Shown in pieces: positions 23,346 to 33,167 of a DNA stretch of 64,000 bases. The DNA is taken from contig NC_133536.1 of the NCBI RefSeq assembly GCF_048544455.1, forward strand, positions 26,476,152 to 26,540,151. The letters are read 5' to 3'. The DNA comes from Silene latifolia. Lineage: Eukaryota > Streptophyta > Magnoliopsida > Caryophyllales > Caryophyllaceae. The translations under genes were made by a program, and so were the position numbers. Below the pieces are notes generated by a model. The model was given only the letters and a program-made list of their open reading frames with translations, had not been told where the DNA came from and did no database searches. The stretch's first letter is position 1. Every line of letters starts with the position of its first letter.

Positions 23346-24678
23346 TGTAATACTCCGTATTTATAAGTCTTGGGGTACTCTATCGAGTAGGCCTTACTCT
23401 GTCGAGTAAGGGTAAGTTGCGAAATAAAATAGTTTCTGACCTGTTGGGTACTCGATCGAGTAGCTGGGGCACTCGATCGAGTAAGGGGGTACTCGATCGA
23501 GTACCTTGGGTACTCGATCGAGTAGCCGGTTTTACGGGGAGTTTTCTCGGGTTTTGTTAATTATGCGATTAAGGTATTTAAGCTTCATCGTCATTATTCT
23601 AAATCACTTTTACAAAACCTAAATTACTTGTTTAAGAGAGAAAGCAAACAAGTTCATCTTCTTAATCGCATTCTTAGCAATTCCCGGAGTTCAGACGGTC
23701 AGTTCTTGTCGTTGATTATACCGTTGAGTTCCTTGCGTCGAGGGTAAGATCTATGTACCCTTTTTATTGTATTTCTTTTGATTTGGTTAAACCCTAATTT
23801 AGAGATTGGGGGTTTTATGTGTAGTATGTGATGTGGTAGCCTCTATGTGTTGTATGATAGGAGGAGGGTTCATAGAAGAGGCTTTTTTATTCAGCAGTAG
23901 AGACCGTCTGATTGTGTGCATACCAGGTAGGATTTCCTACTCAGTATTAGTCCCATAATGGGATATTGGTTGATGTATTGTATTTGGTTGTTTGATATAA
24001 TAATTTTACTGTAATTGTGGTTGTGATCGTTGTTGATGGTTCGCGAGGCGTGGCCTCGGGCCGAGTGGGGTCACTTGTGGGAGTGGCTTCACGCCCTAGT
24101 TTCGCCTTTCATGGAACCCGCCACGAAGGGATGTGCACATTAATGGACAGGGTTATCGCTCACTATGTAGAGCGGGGATTTGGTGGGTACGGCGCGTCTC
24201 CCATCGGCGGTCGGGTCCAAAGGGACGGTCGATATTGAGTTGATGGGAATTGGTTGGTTGTGTGTGTGTGTGTGTGACGCTTAAGTTTGTCTTTTATCTT
24301 ATCATTGTTGTTTATATTGATTGTGTGATTAGTATCGACCCTGTTGTTTTGTAAACTGCGGTGATCCATTCGGGGATGGTGAGCGAGATATTGAGCAGTA
24401 TTGAGATGAGTACTGGGATAGCTGGGATGCCACGACATGATGATAGGAGTCTTCCGCTGTAGCTTTTAGTTTATTTACATTTCAGTTAGAACAGTCAGTT
24501 TGAGAACATGTATCGTACTTTTGGTTTGGTTTTGAGGATTGTAACTATTCGCTAAATTATTTATAATAAACGTTGTTTCTTCATTCTTGTTTGATTATCA
24601 TTGCCTCGGGTAACCGAGATGGTAATGTCTTCATACCTGAGTGGTCCCGGTAAGGCACTTGGAGTATGGGGTGTTACA
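23346..24678 (+). repeat. 5' LTR of element D
   Basis: 1333 bp. It starts with an array of ACTCGATCGAGTA-type palindromes (23373-23524) and contains a (GT)n run near 24260. It is longer than the 3' LTR mainly because the latter lacks about 50 bp between two palindromes. Confidence 0.92.
23373..23524. repeat. Palindrome array TACTCGATCGAGTA in LTR D
   Basis: Four perfect or near-perfect copies at about 23449, 23470, 23489 and 23510 (about 20 bp apart) and two degenerate ones (TACTCTATCGAGTA, TTACTCTGTCGAGTAA) before them. The array recurs in the 3' LTR (30304-30410) and in the leader (25148-25373). Confidence 0.9.
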
Positions 24679-25147
24679 AATGGTATCGAGCGACGATCCC
24701 GAAACCTCGTAACCAATGAACCTAATGAACATAGGGAGTCAATTAAAATGAACCCGGGGTAAAAGTTGTAGGAGCTAGTGCAAAGGCTTGGGAGACGTCC
24801 TAAAGTCGCAGGGGTCGCCCTACAACTTTGAACCGGTCACATGGGGGAAGTGTTTGTCGAGTCGTATGTGTGTTTGGTTAACTTGTGTAAGAATGTGATG
24901 AAATGTGTTAATTGTTGGGTGTTGAAGTAGAAAGTTGAGCATGTGAAAGAAAATGGTGATATGTGGGAACTTGTTGATGAGATGATAACATGTTGGATGA
25001 TTTACAATGTGGCATTTAATAACATGATGAAATGATCTTGTAGATAGTAGAAAAGATGCGTAGCATGTTTGTTATGATATAATGTGGTTTATAAGTTTAG
25101 CATGTTAGCATATGACGTAGCATGCGGGTAGCTTTTAAGATTGGCAT
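24679..25147 (+). other. Leader of element D
   Basis: PBS, then G-rich untranslated sequence with no ORF, upstream of the leader palindrome array. Confidence 0.6.
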
Positions 25148-25373
25148 GACTCGATCGAGTGGGACTGACTCGATCGGGTGGGTTTTTGACGATTTTGAGT
25201 CCAGAATCGTGTTTTTGGGTACTCGATCGAGTAACTAGGGGTACTCGGTCGAGTAGGTAAGAGATCAGAAGGTCTGTTAGGGGTCTGATGTTTGGGTACT
25301 CGATCGAGTATGTTGGGCACTCGATCGAGTAGCCCGTTACTCGATCGAGTGGGTTTGGGAACTCGATCGAGTA
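25148..25373. repeat. Palindrome array in the untranslated leader of D
   Basis: About eight copies of ACTCGATCGAGTN (about 25148, 25167, 25219, 25239, 25297, 25318, 25338, 25360) between the PBS and the gag ATG at 25457. Same motif as in the LTRs. Confidence 0.9.
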
Positions 25374-25456
25374 GGTCCTGGGTGGCGTGTTTTCGCGTTT
25401 TGAAGTTTAGTACGTGTGTTCATATCTACCCTTTCTTATATATGTATAGTTTCAAG

Positions 25457-26330
25457 ATGCCGCCCAAGAAGACTGCTTTGTATGCGAGAGCTGAGCTTAT
25501 GACCATGGATGACATCGTTAAGATATTAGAGCACCAGGATGCTCTTACTGAGACCCTAAAGAAAGTGAATGAGGATAAGAATAAGGATAAGGAGAAGGAG
25601 GTTGACCATTCAAAAATCAGCCTCTACATTGCGAGGTTTAACCCGAAAGAGTACAAGGGAGTTGGGGAGCCTAATCTTCTTGATAGTTGGCTGAGAGAGA
25701 TGGAGAACATATTAGACTTGGTTCACCGTCCGATGAGATGAGAGTGGAACAGTGCGTTCTATCCGAGGGAGGCAAAAAGGCAAGTGGTGGGATTCAGTGA
25801 AAGTGAGTGCTAAGGAGATATATACAAACCAAGGCTTACCTGCTATACCTTGGGAGGAGTTTCGTAGGGCTGTGAGGAAGGAGTTTGTACCGGAACATGT
25901 GAGGAGTAAGTTGAGAGAAGAGTTTGATGGTTTTAAGATGACTGCTGAGATGTCTGTGGCTGAGTACTACAGGCTGTTCAATGAGAAGTCTAGGTATCTT
26001 TGAGGATATGGGTTTGAGTGAGGAGAATCTGGCATTGAGGTTTGAGAGGGGGTTGACCCCTAAGATTATGGATAAGTTACCCGTGGGAGTCCTTACTGAT
26101 GTTAAAGAAGCTTATGAGAGGGCTGGGAGAGCTGAGAGGTTGGTGGAGATGGCTCAGGAGAGGTTAGGTGGTGAGAAGAGGAAGTCTGAGAGCGAGGGTG
26201 GTGGCCAATCGAATCACAAGAAAGGCAACCACAATCAGTCTAAGGGATTTTCTTCTAAGGGTCCGGGTTCGATCTTTGGGGGCTTCCTTTGGGCATGGCC
26301 GTGGAAGTGTGAGTAATAGTTGGGGAGTGA
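25457..26330 (+). pseudogene. gag of element D (frameshifted)
   Basis: Starts at ATG 25457 (MPPKKTALYARAELM) and proceeds through three frames (25457-25741, 25752-26003, 25981-26310), then joins the pol frame. Capsid-type segments FNPKEYKGVGEPNLLDSWL, KWWDSVK and FVPEHVRSKLREEF are clear. Breaks fall near 25737, 25760 and 25995 in CCGATG/TCCGAGG/TCTTTGAGG contexts where related chromoviruses have CTG. Gag builds the virus-like particle that encloses element RNA. Confidence 0.82.
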
Positions 26331-29158
26331 CCTGCTATAGCTGTGGTGGTGTAGGCCACAAGAGACATGAGTGCACAAGTGCACTGGGATCTTTCCAGAG
26401 ACCTGCGCAGAGCTTCGCGAGCAACAGACTGGCTGGATCATGGCCAAACCGGGGAAGTCAGAGTTACCAGAGTGGAGGCAACCGCAACGGCGGTAATTCT
26501 TATCAGAAACCACCAGCGAGCAACAACAACAATCAAGGGTCGGGTGCTAAGCCGACCACCTCAGCCAGTACTGTCCAGGGAGGTGGGCAGAAGACCAGTG
26601 GCAAGTTATTCATGATGGAGAAGAAAGCAGCTGAGGAAGATGCGCACGTTATCACCGGTACATTCCTTGTTAATGGTATTCCTACCTTTGTTTTGTTTGA
26701 TTCGGGGGCTTCTCAGTCGTTTGTGTCTCCGAGTCATGTTAAACAGTTGGGTTTGAGAGTATATGAGTCTGTTAGTGAGCAAGTTTTCATACCTTCGGGT
26801 GAGTCTGTATCTTGTGGGAGATTGTTCAGAGATGTATCTTTGATAGTTGGGCAAGTTGATTTCCCGGTAGACTTGCTAGAGTTTCCTTTTAACGGTTTTG
26901 AGATGATAGTCGGGATGGATTGGTTAGGAAAGTATAAAGCTAAGATAGACTGTCATCAAAAGAAAGTGTCCTTAAGAGGTCCTAAGGGTGTTAGTGTGTC
27001 TTATCGTGGGTTTCTAGTCAAACCCAAAGTTAAGTTGATTGCAGCTGTCACCTTGAAGTCTTATCTGAGGAAGGGATGTCCTTTTATCTTGTGCCATGTG
27101 AGAGATGACCGGATAGAGAGTCCGACAGTTGATGAGATACCAGTGGTGGGAAAGTTTGTAGATGTTTTTCCAGAGGAGATTCCGGGGTTGCCACCGAAGA
27201 GGGAGATAGATTTCACCGTTGAGTTGAAGCCAGGGACGGGGCCAATCTCTAAGGCATCGTACCGTATGGGTCCTAAGGAGATGGAGGAGCTTAGGAAGCA
27301 GTTGGATGATCTGATAGAGAAGGGATACATTAGACCAAGTGTATCGCCGTGGGGAGCACCAGTTCTTTTCGTGAAGAAGAAAGATGGGAGTTTGAGGTTG
27401 TGCATAGATTACAGGGAGCTGAACCGTGTGACGATAAAGAACAAGTATCCTTTGCCAAGGATAGATGACCTGTTTGATCAGTTGAGTGGTGCAACAGTCT
27501 TTTCTAAGATTGATTTGAGGTCGGGGTACCATCAGGTGAAGATTAGAGAGGTGGACATACCAAAGACAGCTTTCACGTCGAGGTATGGCCATTATGAGTA
27601 TGTGGTGATGCCGTTTGGGTTGTCTAATGCGCCGACAGTGTTTATGGATTTGATGAATAGAATCTTCAGACAGTTCTTGGACCAGTTTGTAGTGGTGTTT
27701 ATCGATGATATCTTAGTCTACTCTAAGACTAAGGAGGAGCATGAGGAGCATCTGAGGATCGTGTTGCAGACTCTGAGGGATCATGAGTTGTATGCTAAGC
27801 TAACCAAGTGTGAGTTCTGGTTAGAGAAAGTTGCTTTTTTGGGGCATGTAATCTCTAAAGATGGGGTAGCTGTGGATCCGGCGAAGATTGAGGCAGTGAC
27901 AAAGTGGGAAGCACCGAAGAATGTTGCCGAGGTTAGGAGTTTCTTGGGTTTAGCTGGATACTACAGACGGTTCGTGAAGGACTTCTCCAAGATAGCTAGA
28001 CCTATGACAGCGTTGATGAGGAAAGAGAACAAGTTTCGTTGGGATGAGAGTTGTGAGACGGCGTTCCAAACATTAAAGGAGCGTTTGACCACAGCTCCTG
28101 CCTTAGCATTGCCTGAAGGGAGCGAGAACTTTGAGGTTTATACAGATGCCTCGAAGAATGGGTTGGGATGTGTGTTGATGCAGAATGGTAAAGTGATCAC
28201 CTATGCTTCTAGGCAATTGAAGCCTTATGAGGAGAACTACCCTACTCATGATCTGGAGTTGGGTGCAGTGGTGTTTGCTCTCAAGATTTGGAGACATTAC
28301 CTTTATGGAGCAATCTTTAAGGTATTTTCTGATCACAAGAGTCTCAAGTACATCTTCACGCAGAAGGAGTTGAACATGAGACAAAGGAGGTGGATGGAGT
28401 TGATTGGCGATTATGACATGGAAATCATCTACCATGAAGGGAAGGCCAATGTTGTTGCTGATGCTTTGAGTAGGAAGAGTGTACATTCTCTGTGTACAGC
28501 TCTATCCTTGATGAGGCTGAGGGATGAGGTAGCGAGTTTTGGGATACATATGATGCAGAAAGGAGATGTCATGGGTGATATGACAGTAGATCTTGAGTTT
28601 TATGATGATATTCGAGGTAAGCAGGCTTTGGATCCTAAGATAGTGGAGTGGAGAGCTGGAGTAGAGAAAGGGACAGTGTCCCGGTTTTCTATTCATACAG
28701 ATGGTAGTTTGAGGTTTGATGGTAGGTGGTGTGTTCCTAATGATGAAGAGTTGAAAAAGACTATCATGACAGAGGCACATTGCACACCACATTCAGTTCA
28801 TCCAGGTGGAGACAAGCTATACAAGGATTTGAAGAAAACGTTTTGGTGGCCTGGGATGAAGAAAGTGACAGCTGAGTTTGTGTCCCGTTGTTTGACATGC
28901 CAGAGAGTTAAAGGGGAACAGAGACGACCACAAGGTAAGATTCAGTCTTTAGAGGTACCTGAGTGGAAGTGGGAATTCATTTCCATGGATTTCATTGTGG
29001 GTTTGCCGAAGAGTCAACAAGGTAACAACATGATTTGGGTAATAGTGGATCGTCTGACCAAGTCAGCTCACTTTGTTCCAATGAAAGATACATGGACTAA
29101 GGCACAATCTGCTATGGCCTATCGAAAGAACGTCTTTGAAGTTACATGGAGTCCTTAA
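26330..29158 (+). CDS. pol of element D: zinc knuckle, protease, RT, RNase H, integrase start
   Basis: One open frame (it extends back to 26168 in the frame used here). A CCHC zinc knuckle [14 protein letters not shown] (about 26333-26374) ends gag. Aspartic protease [11 protein letters not shown] is at about 26698. RT runs from [10 protein letters not shown] (about 27260) with catalytic FIDD at 27698-27709. RNase H has [11 protein letters not shown] (about 28140), the HDLELGAV glutamate and [10 protein letters not shown]. Integrase has an HHCC finger ([11 protein letters not shown]...CLTCQRVK, about 28795-28910) and the first catalytic Asp in SMDFIVGLP (about 28985). The frame ends at TAA 29156-29158 after [10 protein letters not shown], before the second Asp. 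Confidence 0.92.
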   Translation, partial: TCYSCGGVGHKRHECTSALGSFQRPAQSFASNRLAGSWPNRGSQSYQSGGNRNGGNSYQKPPASNNNNQGSGAKPTTSASTVQGGGQKTSGKLFMMEKKAAEEDAHVITGTFLVNGIPTFVLFDSGASQSFVSPSHVKQLGLRVYESVSEQVFIPSGESVSCGRLFRDVSLIVGQVDFPVDLLEFPFNGFEMIVGMDWLGKYKAKIDCHQKKVSLRGPKGVSVSYRGFLVKPKVKLIAAVTLKSYLRKGCPFILCHVRDDRIESPTVDEIPVVGKFVDVFPEEIPGLPPKREIDFTVELKPGTGPISKASYRMGPKEMEELRKQLDDLIEKGYIRPSVSPWGAPVLFVKKKDGSLRLCIDYRELNRVTIKNKYPLPRIDDLFDQLSGATVFSKIDLRSGYHQVKIREVDIPKTAFTSRYGHYEYVVMPFGLSNAPTVFMDLMNRIFRQFLDQFVVVFIDDILVYSKTKEEHEEHLRIVLQTLRDHELYAKLTKCEFWLEKVAFLGHVISKDGVAVDPAKIEAVTKWEAPKNVAEVRSFLGLAGYYRRFVKDFSKIARPMTALMRKENKFRWDESCETAFQTLKERLTTAPALALPEGSENFEVYTDASKNGLGCVLMQNGKVITYASRQLKPYEENYPTHDLELGAVVFALKIWRHYLYGAIFKVFSDHKSLKYIFTQKELNMRQRRWMELIGDYDMEIIYHEGKANVVADALSRKSVHSLCTALSLMRLRDEVASFGIHMMQKGDVMGDMTVDLEFYDDIRGKQALDPKIVEWRAGVEKGTVSRFSIHTDGSLRFDGRWCVPNDEELKKTIMTEAHCTPHSVHPGGDKLYKDLKKTFWWPGMKKVTAEFVSRCLTCQRVKGEQRRPQGKIQSLEVPEWKWEFISMDFIVGLPKSQQGNNMIWVIVDRLTKSAHFVPMKDTWTKAQSAMAYRKNVFEVTWSP

Positions 29159-29573
29159 GGACATAGTGTCCGACGAGATGCGAGGTTTATATCGAGGTTT
29201 TGGAAGGAGTTGCGGGAATCGTTGGGAACAACTTTGAAGATGAGTACAACATTTCATCCTGCGACAGACGGGTAGATCGAGAGAACAATCAAGACTCTTG
29301 AGGATATGTTGCGAGCTTGTGTGATGGATTTTGGTGGTAGCGGGGAGCAGAGGTTGGACTTGATAGAATTTTCTTACAATAACAAATATCACACCAAAGA
29401 TAGGTATGGCACCGTTTGAGGCTTTGTATGGGAGGAGATGTAGGAGTCCAATCTGTTGGGACGATAGTGCCGAGGCAAAGTGGTTTTAGGACCAGAGATG
29501 GTGCATGAGATGGTGGAACAGATTAAGATGATCGGGGAAAGGATGAGAGCGACCCGGGATCGACAAAAGAGTT
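29159..29573 (+). pseudogene. Broken integrase core of element D
   Basis: Integrase similarity continues across several frames ([47 protein letters not shown]-like) with stops and shifts. Breaks at GTCCGACGAG (about 29170) and GGTAGATCGAGAG (about 29273) again look like altered CTG or CAG triplets. Confidence 0.75.
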
Positions 29574-30053
29574 ATGCGAGATCTACATCGCCGGGATATA
29601 GAGTTTCAGGTTGGGGATAAGGTTCTTTTGAAAGTGTCTCCTATGCGTGGGGTTATGAGATTTGGGAAGAAAGGCAAGCTGAGTCAGAAGTTTATAGGGC
29701 CTTATGAGATCTTAGAGCGAGTTGGGGAAGTTGCTTATCGTCTGGCTTTACCAGCTGCATTAGAGAGAGTGCATAATGTGTTTCATGTATCGCAGCTGCG
29801 GAAGTATGTGAGTGACCCATCACATGTGTTAGAGGCAGAGAGCTTAGAGCTAGATGAGTCCTTATCATATCTTGAGGTGCCTAAGCAGATTCTAGACCGA
29901 AAGGTTAGAAAGACTAGGAGTGGTGAAACAGTTTTGCTTAAGATCCTTTGGTCTAACCACGAGACCGAGGAAGCTACATGGGAGCCAGAGGAAGCTATGA
30001 AAGAGCGTTACCCTTTCCTTTTTTATCAGGTATGTATGGTTACGGGGACGTAA
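29574..30053 (+). CDS. Integrase C-terminus and chromodomain of element D
   Basis: An open frame of 159 codons. FQVGDKVLLKVSPMRGVMRFGKKGKLS is the GPY/F-type region of gypsy integrases (KFIGPYEILERVGEVAYRL). The C-terminal LDRKVRKTRSGE...KILWSNHETEEATWEPEE (about 29890-30020) is a chromodomain-like module as in Tekay chromoviruses, thought to steer integration to particular chromatin. In the intact element this is the end of the pol polyprotein. Confidence 0.88.
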   Translation: MRDLHRRDIEFQVGDKVLLKVSPMRGVMRFGKKGKLSQKFIGPYEILERVGEVAYRLALPAALERVHNVFHVSQLRKYVSDPSHVLEAESLELDESLSYLEVPKQILDRKVRKTRSGETVLLKILWSNHETEEATWEPEEAMKERYPFLFYQVCMVTGT

Positions 30054-30260
30054 CCTTGTTTCTTTTAGGGGGGTAGGAGATGATCGCGAACAGTTTTTAA
30101 GAGTTTGATACCTCTTTTATATGTTGTGTCGGTATGTTTGTCGGGATGAGTTGGGTTAGTATCATGTTTTATGTTGAATTTTGTTTGATGGTTGAGTCGG
30201 GAATGTTGTGGGAGTACCTTCGTTTAGTAGTGGTTTGAACTTCGGGGACGAAGTTCCTTT

Positions 30261-30274
30261 TAAGGAGGGAAGAC
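30261..30274 (+). other. Polypurine tract of element D
   Basis: TAAGGAGGGAAGAC directly precedes the 3' LTR start at 30275. Confidence 0.85.
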
Positions 30275-31563
30275 TGTAATACTCCGTATTTATAAGTCTT
30301 GGGGTACTCTATCGAGTAGGCCTTACTCTGTCGAGTAAGGGTAAGTTGCGAAATAATCGAGTAAGGGGGTACTCGATCGAGTACCTTGGGTACTCGATCG
30401 AGTAGCCGGTTTTACGGGGAGTTTTCTCGGGTTTTGTTAATTATGCGATTACGGTATTTAAGCTTCATCGTCATTATTCTAAATCACTTTTACAAAACCT
30501 AAATTACTGTTTAAGAGAGAAAGAAAACAAGTTCATCTTCTTAATCGCATTCTTAGCAATTCCCGGAGTTCAGACGGTCAGTTCTTGTCGTTGATTATAC
30601 CGTTGAGTTCCTTGCGTCGAGGGTAAGATCTATGTACCCTTTTTATTGTATTTCCTTTGATTTGGTTAAACCCTAATTTAGAGATTGGGGGTTTTATGTG
30701 TAGTATGTGATGTGGTAGCCTCTATATGTTTTATGATAGGAGGAGAGTTCATAGAAGAGGCTTTTGATTCAAAGAAGAGAGACCGTCGATTGTGTGCATA
30801 CCGGGTAGGATTTCTACTCGATTAGTCCCATAATGGGATATTGGTTGATGTATTGTATTTGGTTGTTTGATATAATAATTGTCTTGTGATTGTGGTTGTG
30901 ATCGTTGTTGATGGTTCGCGAGGCGTGGCCTCGGCCGAGTGGGGTCACTCATGGGGGAGTGACTTCACGCCCTAGTTTCGCCTTATCAGTGGAACCCGCC
31001 GCCAAGGGATGTGCACATTAATGGACAGGGTTATCGCTCACTATGTGGAGCGGGGATTTGGTGGGTACGGCCGCGGTCCCCATCGGGTGGCTGGTCCAAA
31101 GTGGACGATCGAGTATTGAGTTGATGGGAATTGGTTGGTTGTGTGTGTGTGTGTGTGTGATTAAGTCATCTGTTTATCTTATCATTGTTGTTTATATTGA
31201 TTGTGTGATTAGTACTGACCCCGGTGTTGTTTTGTAAACCTGCGGTGATCCATTCGGGGATGGTGAGCAGATATTGAGCAGGTATTGAGATGAGTACTGG
31301 GATAGCTGGGATGCCACGACATGATGATAGGAGTCTTCCATTTGTAGCTTTTAGTTTATTTACATTTCAGTTAGAACAGTCAGTTTGAGAACATGTATCG
31401 TACTTTTGGTTTGGTTTTGAGGATTGTAACTATTCGCTAAATTATTTATAATAAACGTTGTTTCTTCATTGTGTTTGATTATCATTGTCTCGGGTAACCG
31501 AGATGGTAATATCTTCATACTTGAGTGGTCCTGGTAAGGCACTTGGAGTATGGGGGTGTTACA
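30275..31563 (+). repeat. 3' LTR of element D
   Basis: 1289 bp, ending GGGTGTTACA before the GATCC duplication. Differences from the 5' LTR are clustered (about 30755-31100) and many are small indels at CTG/CAG-type positions. One palindrome-to-palindrome deletion of about 50 bp occurs near 30355. Confidence 0.92.
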
Positions 31564-32130
31564 GATCCTAATGGCTCCCCCATTCCCCTTAAGCCTTGTT
31601 TGTTTCGTTTTATGTGTTGTTAGATCAATCAACCCACATGCTAAATTACAACTTTGACAAAGTTAGTTTAGTTGCATCTAAAACGACATAGAAATTGTTG
31701 TCACATATTAGGGTTTTAAAACGATATTTGCATATCATATATCGCAGTAGCTACGACCTTGTTTGAAATCCGATACTTGACTTAGTAGAGGCCGTTATTG
31801 ACGGGCGGGGTTAGGTGTCCTTATGGGCTTCCTAACACGTACCCTCACCCCTTACTCAAGATCTATGGTTTGTGGATCCGTCTAAATACCATTGGATTAC
31901 GAGAGTCATTCAAATCGAGTGATATAGGGTACAAGTCTTTATCTTTAATTACTCGTAGTCGATTGGCTTTATGCTTTTCGATGAAAGGTGTAAAGTTGAC
32001 TTGAACGGTTCCAAGTTCCCATAAAACTTGGTGGCGACTCTAATTTGTCTTAATTCGATTCGAAAGAACCTCGAGTCAATTATGCCTAGTGTAGATCCCG
32101 CGGACGCAGTTCCCGCGGGCGTTGTCCACA

Positions 32131-33167
32131 GAAAGGCATCTTTCTATAGGCAAACGTTCCAAAGGGACATGTGAAAGTTGTTTTTGTTTGGTCCTCGGGT
32201 GCAATTGGGATTTGAAAATAACCCGAGTAGCCATCCAAAAAGCAATAAAAAGCTTTTCCTGCTAACCTCTCCAACATTTGGTCCATGAAGGGAAGCGGGA
32301 AGTGATCTTTTCGGGTCACGGCATTGAGCCTACGGTACTCGATACATACCCTCCACCCATTTTGAACTCGAGTGGGGGTCAAAACACCTTCATGATTCTC
32401 GACTACCGTTAGCCCGGATTTCTTTGGGACAACTTGGGTTGGACTAACCCATTGACTATCGGAGATAGGATAGATCATACCTACATGAAGGAGTTTGAGT
32501 ACCTCTTTCTTCACAACATCCATCATTGGAGGGTTTAAACGTCTTTGTGGTTGTCGGACGGGCTTTGCTTCATCTTCAAGAAGAATCCGGTGCATGCATA
32601 AAGTGGGACTAATGCCTTGATGTCGACCATTGTCCACCCAATTGCTTCCTCGTGTTGCTTAAGAACCCGGATGAGAGCCTCTTCTTGCTCCTTAGTAAGC
32701 TTGCTTGAAATAATTACCGGTAAAGTTTCTTCATTTCCTAGAAATGCATACTTCAAGTGGCTTGGTAAGGGCTTCAATTCAACAATAGGAGGCTTGACAA
32801 TATAGGGAACGGGTTTCTCTTTTGGTAGCTCTTCTAACAATTTGGAAGAAAGGAAGAAAATTTCCTGGACAGGGGAGAACTCGCACCGTGCGAGTTCTGG
32901 AGCTGGAAAACTCGCACGGTGCGAGTTTGCTGTTGCCCTCCGGATTTCTTCCTTTTCTTCCCATTCTTCCATTGGGGGATTTTCCTCTAGGTCCTTGATT
33001 GTTTCCTGCAAATCACAAGACAAAGCATACCCCGTATCCTCTCCAACCAATCCATTAGTCAAAACAACATTTAATGCATCAACTTTGCACAATTCATACA
33101 CGGTTTGCACAATTGGCTCAAAAATTTCAAGAAAACACAAGGATGAAGTCTCGGATGGGTATTTCAT
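32131..33167 (-). pseudogene. PR-RT linker and N-terminal reverse transcriptase of element A
   Basis: Two minus-strand frames, 33167-32535 and 32637-32131. The linker (FLEIFEPIVQTVYELC..., SHLKYAFLGNEETLPVIIS) contains the A-type palindrome pair at 32878-32930, translated in frame. The second frame holds RT fingers and palm: [43 protein letters not shown] and [14 protein letters not shown]..., ending at MPF where insertion C starts. The last residues of the open frame before 32086 are encoded by C. Confidence 0.85.
32878..32930. repeat. Palindrome pair inside the pol reading frame of A
   Basis: AACTCGCACCGTGCGAGTT (32878-32896) and ACTCGCACGGTGCGAGTTT (32910-32928) flank a CTGGAGCTGG spacer. 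It lies between protease and RT and keeps the frame open (SHRASF...ARCEF). Confidence 0.9.

Larger units (their letters stand above)
23346..31563 (+). mobile_element. Tekay/Del-like chromovirus (D), Ty3/gypsy
   Basis: LTRs lie at 23346-24678 and 30275-31563 (TGTAATACTCC...GGTGTTACA), with perfect TSD GATCC (23341-23345, 31564-31568). The PBS is of tRNA-iMet type at 24681 (TGGTATC-GAGC, one base short); the PPT AAGGAGGGAAGAC precedes the 3' LTR. Order: gag with zinc knuckle, protease, RT, RNase H, integrase, C-terminal chromodomain. Long LTRs, iMet PBS and chromodomain point to the Tekay lineage. Several frame breaks in gag and integrase, mostly at CTG/CAG-like sites. It is nested in C, which is nested in A, so it was the last of the three to insert. 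Confidence 0.93.
20725..32130. mobile_element. Ogre/Tat-like solo LTR (C), split by element D
   Basis: Bounded by TSD GAAAG (20720-20724, 32131-32135), with TG...CA ends (TGTAGATACCCG... and ...GTTGTCCACA). It lies inside the RT codons of A between the MPF and GLC residues. Removing D leaves about 3.18 kb with no gag or pol and no second LTR, so the simplest reading is a solo LTR made by LTR-LTR recombination. A tRNA-like PBS motif TTGGTGGCGACTC (32028-32040), as used by Ogre/Tat elements, sits about 90 bp before the right end, which is unexpected for a solo LTR. A TATA-like TATAAATA is at 21501. A GC palindrome pair lies at 32097-32119. Confidence 0.72.

Noticed and set aside
23373..23524. 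CRISPR-like array (regular short repeats with spacers)
   Set aside because: Repeats are palindromic LTR motifs with about 7-bp spacers inside a plant retrotransposon; no cas genes; eukaryotic context.
27014..27592. 192-aa minus-strand ORF
   Set aside because: Antisense of the conserved reverse transcriptase of element D.
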